From Bacteroides sp. SM23_62 (GTDB lineage: Bacteria; Bacteroidota; Bacteroidia; Bacteroidales; SM23-62), in assembly GCA_001303955.1 (NCBI GenBank), contig LJUP01000003.1, positions 1 to 50,542 of the forward strand: 50,542 nucleotides of DNA, in the 5' to 3' direction. The translations under genes were made by a program, and so were the position numbers. Shown here piece by piece: positions 44,513 through 50,542 of the stretch (position 1 is its first letter; each line of letters starts with the position of its first letter). The notes under the pieces were generated by a model. It was not told where the DNA came from, searched no databases, and saw only the letters and a list, made by a program, of their open reading frames with translations.

Positions 44513-46000
44513 ATGGGGAATGATCAAAAAGGGATACAATTAAATAGACGTGACTTTATTAAAACAACCGCCCTGGCTGGTATGGCAGCGGCTCTTCCGG
44601 TGACAGGTCTCGCGGGGCAGAGCACAATTAGCGGATCAAGACCGAGCCCTGAGGGGACAAAAAGAAATCTGCTTTTTCTGAGTGATGTTCCGGAAAATTA
44701 TGAAAGGCTGATTGAGTCGATTAGATCAATCAAGGAATATGAGATTCTTGTAACCCCGATGAAGATCAATTTTCGAAAACCAGAGGATATACTCAAGTCC
44801 ATCCAGGATAAAAACGCGGATATTCTTTTTATTCGCCTGCCTACTATAGGCTTCTCGTCCAGACATATCGCTGAAGGCATGGGCACTCTGGATATTCCAG
44901 TAATTCTTCTTCCCATAAATCTTGACCTGATCATGTGGGAAACTGACCTAACGGCATCATTTCGTATAAAAGAGACGAATGCCATTCTTGCCAATTCGGA
45001 AGAGCATGCCATTGAACTGATAAAGACCGTCGCGGCACCAAGACCTCTCGAAGGCCAAAAGGCCCTGGTATTCGGCAAACCGTTTGGTTCAACCAGTATA
45101 CCGGCTCCCAACCTCAGTGAGGATTATATCTATAAGCGCACGGGCGTCCTGATAGAACACCGGCCCTTAGAAGAGCTGAGACAGCTCATGAAAGAAGGTG
45201 TTGATGAGGCAACTGCCAGGAAGGAGATGGAGAGGTGGAAAAGGGAAGCAGCAAAAATCACTGGCCCGACAGACGAAATGATTCTTGACTGTTCGAGAAT
45301 GTATGTATTATTGCAATCCATTGTAGAGAGGGAAGGATTGTCAGCTATTTCCATAGATTGTCTGAGCTTCACTTTTGGCCCAGACACATCGCTTCCGACT
45401 CCCTGCCTTGCATTCACAAGATTGAGAGACGAAGGAATCTCCGCCACATGTGAAGCCGATATATGCATGATGCTTTCCTCCATGCTATTGCAGGAGATCA
45501 GTCATAGGCCATCCTATCAATGTAACGTTTCCTCGGTTAATACCCAGAACTCCACCACCGTTCTTCGCCATTGTGTAGCGCCCACGAAGATCTTTGGGGC
45601 CTATTCTCGGCCGCAGCCCTATAACCTTCTGGACTATCATGGCATGGGGAAAGGCGCGGTGCCGGAAATAGAATACCCGATAGGTCTTGATGTAACTTTG
45701 GGAGGGTTCAGCAAAGACCTGAAGGATTTCGTGTTATGGCCAGGAAGGGTTCAGCCGGGGATTGATGATAAGGCTACCCCTTCATTTAAAAACGCCCCGC
45801 CTGAAATGCAGAAAATGCGCAGGTATTGTTCAAATAGAGCGGATGTGAAGATCAAGGATGTACATCGTTTTCTTCAAAGCATAGCAGGTATCCATCACGT
45901 TATGGTTGCCGGGAGCTATGCTAAAGAGATCTATGACGCAATGCTTCGAATGAATGTGAATGTCATCGCTCCGCCTGATCTGACAGCGCCGGAGATATAA
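44513..46000 (+). CDS. Tat-exported sugar isomerase-like protein (FucI/AraA fold)
   Basis: 495 residues. The Tat signal is NRRDFIKTTALAGMAAALPVTG. The body resembles the L-fucose/L-arabinose isomerase-like superfamily: an N-terminal domain with alternating strands (ILFIRLPTIGFSSRHIAEG, VILLPINLDLIMW) and a C-terminal half with the family pattern C..FTFG....PCLAFTRLRDEGISATCEADICMM and TTVLRHCVAPTKIFGAY, where the acidic and histidine residues would bind metal. An exported isomerase-like protein is unusual, because sugar isomerases act in the cytoplasm. GGGGGAAG before the ATG. First gene of a run of three Tat-signal genes, 9 bp before the aldo/keto reductase. Confidence 0.78.
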   Translation: MGNDQKGIQLNRRDFIKTTALAGMAAALPVTGLAGQSTISGSRPSPEGTKRNLLFLSDVPENYERLIESIRSIKEYEILVTPMKINFRKPEDILKSIQDKNADILFIRLPTIGFSSRHIAEGMGTLDIPVILLPINLDLIMWETDLTASFRIKETNAILANSEEHAIELIKTVAAPRPLEGQKALVFGKPFGSTSIPAPNLSEDYIYKRTGVLIEHRPLEELRQLMKEGVDEATARKEMERWKREAAKITGPTDEMILDCSRMYVLLQSIVEREGLSAISIDCLSFTFGPDTSLPTPCLAFTRLRDEGISATCEADICMMLSSMLLQEISHRPSYQCNVSSVNTQNSTTVLRHCVAPTKIFGAYSRPQPYNLLDYHGMGKGAVPEIEYPIGLDVTLGGFSKDLKDFVLWPGRVQPGIDDKATPSFKNAPPEMQKMRRYCSNRADVKIKDVHRFLQSIAGIHHVMVAGSYAKEIYDAMLRMNVNVIAPPDLTAPEI

Positions 46001-46009
46001 GGAGGATTT

Positions 46010-47146
46010 ATGAAATTCAATTCTTCGCGAAGAAAGTTCCTTAAAGCCGGACTGATTCTGCCTGCAGTGGGACTTGTTTCCACGAATGACTCTTATGCCT
46101 TTTCTAAAATGCCGGACAATGTTGCTTATCGGGTGTTGGGTAAAACCGGTTTGAAAGTGTCCACTGTTGGTTCAGGGGTCGGCATTGAGCCTGATCCACA
46201 GGTTATCGCGCGAGCCATCGATCTGGGTGTCAATTATTTCGATACGGCCCGTATGTATGGGAATGGCAGCAGTGAGCGGATAACGGGAACCGCCCTTAAG
46301 GGAAAAAGAGATAAAGTTATACTTGCGACAAAAACCGATGGAAGAACCAAATCGGATATATTTAAAGACATGGAAGCAAGTCTCAATGCGCTAAACACAG
46401 ATTATGTCGATATCTATCACCTGCATTCCAGAGATACTCCCGATACAATTACCGATGAATCCGTCGAGGCCTGTGAAATGCTCAAGAAAGAGGGAAAGAC
46501 CCGGTTTATCGGCGTAAGCACGCACGATGTGCATGCAGTGGCGGATCATATCCTGAAGATCGGCAAATTCGATGTTGTACAGACAACTTACAGCTACGCA
46601 ATAGGCGGTGCGCCCTTGAGGCAGGAGGCCATTTCCAGGTTGTACGCGGCAGGAATCGGAATGGTGGCGATGAAGGTTATTATCGCGGTGGCGGGATTTA
46701 TACCAAGGGATATCAATCTGCCAAAAGAAGGGCCGTTGGCGGCCATAAAGTGGGTTCTGTTGAATCCTGCGATATCAACCACGGTCCCATACACGAAGAA
46801 TATTGCCGAACTTGAAATGAACGTCCGGGCAATGGCGGAGGCTTACACGCCGCAGGACGAGAAAATGCTGTACACCCGAAACCAGGAGATCCGTCCGCTT
46901 TATTGCCGTATGTGCTATGAGTGTAAAGGAAAATGCCCGAACAATGTGCCCATCACGGATGAGTTGCGTTTTCTGGCATATTACGATTTTGGCGCTAACT
47001 TCCATCAAGCGCAGGATAACTTCAGGCGTCTGCCGGAGGAAATCCGAAGTGTGCATTGCAGCGATTGTTCCTCTTGTGCTGTTCAGTGCCCTAATGGAGT
47101 CGATATTCGTAACAGGCTGATCCGTGCTCAGGTGCTTTTTGCATAA
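46010..47146 (+). CDS. Tat-exported aldo/keto reductase with 4Fe-4S tail
   Basis: 378 residues. N-terminal Tat signal (SRRKFLKAGLILPAVG). The aldo/keto reductase barrel shows the catalytic set Asp/Tyr (FDTARMYGNGSSE), Lys (ILATKTD) and His (DIYHLHSRD). The C-terminal 80 residues carry two ferredoxin-like motifs, CRMCYECKGKCPNNV and CSDCSSCAVQCPNGV, as in the 4Fe-4S subgroup of the family. NAD(P)H is not available outside the membrane, so it may use a bound cofactor or electrons from the clusters. AAGGAGG before the ATG. Coupled with the isomerase-like gene. Confidence 0.88.
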   Translation: MKFNSSRRKFLKAGLILPAVGLVSTNDSYAFSKMPDNVAYRVLGKTGLKVSTVGSGVGIEPDPQVIARAIDLGVNYFDTARMYGNGSSERITGTALKGKRDKVILATKTDGRTKSDIFKDMEASLNALNTDYVDIYHLHSRDTPDTITDESVEACEMLKKEGKTRFIGVSTHDVHAVADHILKIGKFDVVQTTYSYAIGGAPLRQEAISRLYAAGIGMVAMKVIIAVAGFIPRDINLPKEGPLAAIKWVLLNPAISTTVPYTKNIAELEMNVRAMAEAYTPQDEKMLYTRNQEIRPLYCRMCYECKGKCPNNVPITDELRFLAYYDFGANFHQAQDNFRRLPEEIRSVHCSDCSSCAVQCPNGVDIRNRLIRAQVLFA

Positions 47147-47256
47147 GATATCGCGGTTCTTTTCCCTTGACCGGCAATTTGATTTTTTCTTATATTTTTT
47201 AAACAAAAAGCAAGGCCTTATCACCTAAAAAACCTATTTTTCGAAAGGAGAAAACA

Positions 47257-47916
47257 ATGGGTTCCAGTAAAAACAGTGACGCAGATACAAGCAGAAGAGA
47301 TTTTTTTAAGGGGGTGTCCGCAGGAGCGGCCGGAGTGGCCATTGCCAGCGCCCTGGCGAAATTAGGCGCTCCAGTAGTTGCCGGCGCGCAAGAGGAAAAG
47401 CAGGCCTCTTCCCCTTTTTTCAAAAATCCTCCGCCATGGCCCAAGGGTACTACGGGCAGCAAGTATGACCATTTATTCAGCACACAGCTAAAGGAGAATT
47501 CCTTTATTCCGGATGTGGTTCCCGGTCCCCAGGCCTATTTTCGAGGCCATAGCGATCTTCCCGGAGCAAAAATCAACATGGGCTGGCAGATATTCATAAA
47601 GCCATATAGGCTGGAATTGGAATCTCATCACCATGATACCGATGAATATCTGTTTTTTTTGGGTGCAACACTGCCGGACCTCGTGGGCTCCTTTGATGCG
47701 GAAATCGAGTACTTCATTGGTGAAGAGTATGAAAGGCACGTCATCACGCAGGCCACAGTTCTCTATATCCCCGCAGGATTAGAGCATAATCCTTGTGACA
47801 TCAAGAGAATCGGCAAGCCGATGATGTTCAGCGCGCTTCTGTTGGCGCCCTACTTCAATGGAAAATACCAGACGATGGGTTATATGGAATTTATAGGTGC
47901 GCCTAAAATAAAGTAA
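47257..47916 (+). CDS. Tat-exported cupin protein
   Basis: 219 residues. Tat signal SRRDFFKGVSAGAAGVAIAS. A single cupin domain with metal-binding motif 1 ESHHHDTDEYLFFLG and motif 2 YIPAGLEHNPC, likely holding iron, manganese or zinc. Third Tat-signal gene in a row, 110 bp after the aldo/keto reductase with its own AAAGGAG. It may act with the isomerase-like and reductase proteins on a sugar-like or carboxylated periplasmic substrate (inference). A bidirectional terminator follows. Confidence 0.86.
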   Translation: MGSSKNSDADTSRRDFFKGVSAGAAGVAIASALAKLGAPVVAGAQEEKQASSPFFKNPPPWPKGTTGSKYDHLFSTQLKENSFIPDVVPGPQAYFRGHSDLPGAKINMGWQIFIKPYRLELESHHHDTDEYLFFLGATLPDLVGSFDAEIEYFIGEEYERHVITQATVLYIPAGLEHNPCDIKRIGKPMMFSALLLAPYFNGKYQTMGYMEFIGAPKIK

Positions 47917-48075
47917 ATATTCACTGTGAGTGAAAGGGTTTCAACGATCTTTGAGTCTCAGGACCGGCTTCGGAGACTCATAGTAACAGAGGGCGCAAAC
48001 CTTATTATAGTCTAATAAGCCGGGGATACAAAAAAGAACAATAGGTTTAGTAGACTTGTGTGGAGAAAAGAACTC

Positions 48076-48108
48076 ATGATCGGGGGATACTTCATTTCCC
48101 CCGATCAT
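48076..48108. terminator. Bidirectional terminator hairpin
   Basis: ATGATCGGGGGA (48076-48087) and TCCCCCGATCAT (48097-48108) form a perfect 12-bp stem with a nine-base loop between two converging genes. There is no long T run on either side, so it may act by its stability alone. Confidence 0.65.
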
Positions 48109-48145
48109 ATGATTTGTCAGGATCTTTAAGAAGGCGGCGAACCGA

Positions 48146-48811
48146 TCAACACAGGGAATCAATGAGAAACTTGGCTTTTCCTGCCTCAGGGGCATAGGGT
48201 GCCAGCCTGAGGAACATCTCAAACATATCCACTGCCCTTGCCGGATTTCCTAAACGAAGATAGGCATAGCCGGCATAATAATAGGCATAAGCGTTTAGAG
48301 AATCGAGTTCAATCGCTTTTTCCAATTCCTTAACCGCATTCTCGGTGTTATTCCTTTCCAAATAATAGGCCCCTCGAAAGGTATGGATATCGGCAGGATT
48401 GGCCTTTGCCTTTTCAGCAGCCTCAAGGCATTCCCACACTTCCGGATATTTCTTCAGTCCCAAATAAGCCCTGGTTAAAGCAATCTCCAGATGACCTTTA
48501 TCCGGAATCCCGGCTTCTCCTGATAGTCCCCCTTTATCAACAGCGGCCTTTGCCTTTTGGAAAGTATCCAGAGCTTCCTGGTAATTTTCCTGCATCAGCA
48601 GCGATAGCCCCAGATAATAGACGGTCTGAACATCATCAGGCTTATTTTTTAGTACCTCGCGAAAGGCCTCTTCCGCTTTATTAAACTCCCAGGAATTGTA
48701 AAGCTCTATTCCCTTTTCCGTTTGCGCTAGGACCTGCAGCGATATGCCGCTTATTAATAGGACAACTGCAGAAAACACAAGAATTTTGAATAGATTAGTA
48801 GATTTATTCAT
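48146..48811 (-). CDS. Exported TPR protein
   Basis: 221 residues. Signal peptide (KILVFSAVVLLISGISLQVLAQ). The mature part is four to five tetratricopeptide repeats, for example EFNKAEEAFREVLKNKPDD, NYQEALDTFQKAKAAV, NTENAVKELEKAIELDSLN and NPARAVDMFEMFLRLAPYAP. It is a scaffold for protein contacts in the periplasm. It lies 86 bp downstream of the nitroreductase gene on the same strand and is probably co-transcribed. Confidence 0.88.
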   Translation of the reverse strand: MNKSTNLFKILVFSAVVLLISGISLQVLAQTEKGIELYNSWEFNKAEEAFREVLKNKPDDVQTVYYLGLSLLMQENYQEALDTFQKAKAAVDKGGLSGEAGIPDKGHLEIALTRAYLGLKKYPEVWECLEAAEKAKANPADIHTFRGAYYLERNNTENAVKELEKAIELDSLNAYAYYYAGYAYLRLGNPARAVDMFEMFLRLAPYAPEAGKAKFLIDSLC

Positions 48812-48874
48812 TATCCCTCCAATGAGTATCCGTATGTCTATAGGTGCAATGTATTATCCTAAAACCAATTGTAG

Positions 48875-48886
48875 GTTGATAAGAAG
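48875..48886 (-). promoter_or_regulatory. Near copy of the GTTCTTATCAAC box
   Basis: GTTGATAAGAAG has one mismatch to the inverted box. It lies in the 86-bp gap between the nitroreductase and TPR genes, oriented with them. It is weak evidence for shared control with the UGSC operon. Confidence 0.25.
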
Positions 48887-48897
48887 TCCATATATTC

Positions 48898-49566
48898 TTA
48901 TTTTTTAAAGTATGCCACGGTCTGGGCAAGCAATACTTTCTGGTCCGGGCGCAATTTAAGTTCTTTTGCGATTGCATCTCTGTCGACCATTGCACGAACG
49001 ATACAAGCCAAGTTTTCCGATGCACAGAACAGGTATACATTCTGAAAGATTGCACCGACGCCGGCAAATGACCAGGTCTCCGCCTCAGGCATTATTTCGC
49101 CCTTGCCACCGAAGCCCTTGGCCTTGGATAAGTCAGCCACGTATATAAGGTTTAAAGGAGCCGTTTTCACAAAGTCCTGCAGACCGGCGACAGCACGGAC
49201 GTCTGCCCTGCCGAGGACCTTTAATGCGTTTTGGTCCGCGTCATACAGAAAGAGGCCATCAGCGGTTGTTATATAGATGTCGATATTTCGCCAATCTATT
49301 GCAGAAGGTGCTGTGCGCTTTCCATCGGGCCTATTCACACCGTTTGCAGCCCAGAGTAAATTCGAAATCAACTGCATCGGCAGTTTGGTGTCCGGCCCAA
49401 AATTGCCTCTCGTGCTCTGTCTTAATTTCAGTGCCTTCATCAAGGGCATACCACCTTCGGTTTGAGGCTCCGGAAGCTTGATGACCTCTGCTTCTTGAGC
49501 CGGAGCAAAGTTGGTGCCTACGAAAAAGAACAAGACTATGACCAGCAACACAAGTATATTTTTCAT
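48898..49566 (-). CDS. Exported SagB-type nitroreductase-fold protein
   Basis: 222 residues. Signal peptide (ILVLLVIVLFFFVGTNFAPAQE). The flavin-dependent nitroreductase fold shows the FMN-binding LKLRQSTRGNF near residue 47, LISNLLWAANGVNRPDGKRTAPSAIDWRNIDIYI, and the C-terminal SFAGVGAIFQNVYLFCASENLACIVRAMVD, which fits the SagB/ThcOx group. Members oxidise or reduce small molecules with FMN; an exported form is known in anaerobes. AAAGGAG before the ATG. First gene of a pair with the TPR protein. Confidence 0.88.
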   Translation of the reverse strand: MKNILVLLVIVLFFFVGTNFAPAQEAEVIKLPEPQTEGGMPLMKALKLRQSTRGNFGPDTKLPMQLISNLLWAANGVNRPDGKRTAPSAIDWRNIDIYITTADGLFLYDADQNALKVLGRADVRAVAGLQDFVKTAPLNLIYVADLSKAKGFGGKGEIMPEAETWSFAGVGAIFQNVYLFCASENLACIVRAMVDRDAIAKELKLRPDQKVLLAQTVAYFKK

Positions 49567-49870
49567 GATTTTCTCCTTTCCGCTATCTCCTATAACTAAG
49601 ATAACATATGGTTTTTCAATTTGTGATTACCGCTTTGGTTTTAACGGGGAGCATCTAAGCGGGCTAATCTTAGCGTGATATCCAGAGTACCCGACTGACA
49701 TGCCTGTGTCAAGTTTCTTAGTTTCTTAAATGTGTCCTCATCTGTTTTCAGTAGCCAGCTATGTTTTTAAAGTAATCAATAATCGATGATCGGTTTAGAA
49801 CTGGCAACTTTATCTTTTTTGTTCTCCTTTTTTGCAGTCCTGAAAAACAACAGATAGTTTATGATAAGAA
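49567..49870. other. 304-bp gap
   Basis: AT-rich non-coding sequence between two minus-strand genes. It must hold the promoter of the nitroreductase gene, but no clear -35/-10 pair or terminator was fixed. Confidence 0.5.
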
Positions 49871-50542
49871 TTATGCGTCAGACGCTGCATATTCTTCCTG
49901 CTTTGGCGCATTTACCGAACCCAGTCTTTCTTTTTCCAGGCCCTCTTTTCCCTTCAGCTTCAATTTGCGGTACTCCCGGTATGAAATCTTCTCCTCAGGG
50001 CGTCCCCAGCCTAGTTCTTTCAATACTTCGACGAGTTTCTGAAGCTTTGGCATCATTTCCTGAGGTCCCAGGCCCCTAAGATGGGGTTGAAGATCCCACC
50101 GTTCTTCAGGTTCCATCTCCAATAGGTCACAAATCGCCTCCGCCGCCCAGCGAGCTCCTCTCACAGGCGGTGTCTGATCACGCCCCCCTTCGAATTTATC
50201 AGAGGTCATGCCGCATTTATCTTTTTGATACAAGGCAAAAGTCATCTCCAGTATCCTGGCGTCCGGATCCATAAGGTCAAAAGCCCTCTGAACGCGATTA
50301 TATCGTACTCTAAGACAATCAATAGCGCCATAATCCTCTTCAAATCTATCAATAACATATTCTACTACAGGAGTAGATGCGGCATAATTGAGATTGCCGT
50401 CTTTTTCCAGCTTCGCAGTAGGAACACCCACTACATAGCTTATAAGAAAGGTTGCAGCGGTAACAGCGCCACATGTGCCGACTCCTGTCATGGCTATACC
50501 GCCATGGAGTCCCATCATGCCTTGGGTCAGCACCTCTTGTAT
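49871..50542 (-). CDS. C_GCAxxG_C_C family protein, 5' part beyond window
   Basis: 224 codons are visible and the frame stays open to the window edge, so the start lies outside; the in-frame GTG at 50533 is not the true start. GLHGGIAMTGVGTCGAVTAATF matches the glycine-rich TCGAV segment of the C_GCAxxG_C_C family, which is thought to bind a metal or cluster through its cysteines. The N-terminal cysteines of the pattern are off the edge. The C-terminal 100 residues (LLEMEPEERWDLQPH, WGRPEEKISYREYRKLK) are an extension not usual for the short members of the family. Probably redox-related; function unknown. Confidence 0.75.
   Translation of the reverse strand: MQEVLTQGMMGLHGGIAMTGVGTCGAVTAATFLISYVVGVPTAKLEKDGNLNYAASTPVVEYVIDRFEEDYGAIDCLRVRYNRVQRAFDLMDPDARILEMTFALYQKDKCGMTSDKFEGGRDQTPPVRGARWAAEAICDLLEMEPEERWDLQPHLRGLGPQEMMPKLQKLVEVLKELGWGRPEEKISYREYRKLKLKGKEGLEKERLGSVNAPKQEEYAASDA

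Noticed and set aside
47941-48222. A 93-codon minus-strand open frame before the cupin terminator
   Set aside because: It overlaps the end of the TPR gene out of frame and spans the terminator hairpin.

Overview
The window reads as chromosomal DNA of a strictly anaerobic Gram-negative bacterium, most likely a sulfate-reducing or syntrophic member of the Desulfobacterota (old Deltaproteobacteria). This is inferred from the gene mix: a glycyl radical enzyme with its activase, a B12-dependent mutase, a tungsten-type aldehyde:ferredoxin oxidoreductase, an AprA-like flavoprotein with an AprB-like ferredoxin, a TRAP transporter, Tat-exported redox proteins, an IS91-type transposase, and two genes that only make sense if in-frame UGA codons are read as selenocysteine. 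No rRNA, tRNA or CRISPR array was seen.

Layout. (1) 0.3-0.8 kb: an exported rhodanese-like lipoprotein whose catalytic cysteine codon is TGA, followed by a SECIS-like hairpin. (2) 0.8-11.6 kb: an anaerobic catabolic island. On the minus strand lie a GlmE-GlmS fused mutase, a glycyl radical enzyme activase and a glycyl radical enzyme. Divergently on the plus strand lie a MutL/GlmL-type ATPase and an aldehyde oxidoreductase, then an MFS exporter. (3) 12.2-16.3 kb: an operon for an exported UGSC-family selenoprotein (Sec at codon 134), an AprA-like FAD protein and an AprB-like ferredoxin. It ends against the tail of an acyl-CoA ligase cut by a decayed IS91 transposase (16.3-17.4 kb). (4) 17.7-20.6 kb: a DctPQM TRAP transporter whose promoter is nearly a copy of the UGSC operon promoter, so the two operons look co-regulated. 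(5) 20.6-24.6 kb: a 5'-truncated M56/transglycosylase/M23 fusion flanked by repeat arms, a Bcr/CflA-type exporter, and a repeat-rich gap. (6) 24.6-40.3 kb: a seven-gene envelope efflux locus mixing ABC and RND parts, including a 1580-residue RND permease with a C-terminal ABC ATPase domain. (7) 40.4-43.8 kb: small periplasmic, flavoprotein and membrane proteins. (8) 44.5-50.5 kb: three Tat-signal proteins (sugar-isomerase-like, aldo/keto reductase, cupin), a TPR protein, a SagB-type nitroreductase and a partial C_GCAxxG_C_C protein.

How the parts may work together (inference). The mutase keeps the three arginines that bind a dicarboxylate in glutamate mutase but has lost the glutamate that binds the amino group. 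It therefore probably rearranges a dicarboxylic acid other than glutamate, in series with the glycyl radical enzyme and the aldehyde oxidoreductase, with the MutL-like protein reactivating the mutase. The TRAP system probably imports the organic acid that the UGSC/flavoprotein/ferredoxin operon oxidises or reduces. The efflux locus appears to build an export machine that couples ion-driven RND pumps to ATP hydrolysis. A composite intergenic repeat of about 180 bp occurs four times and marks the boundaries of several of these blocks.
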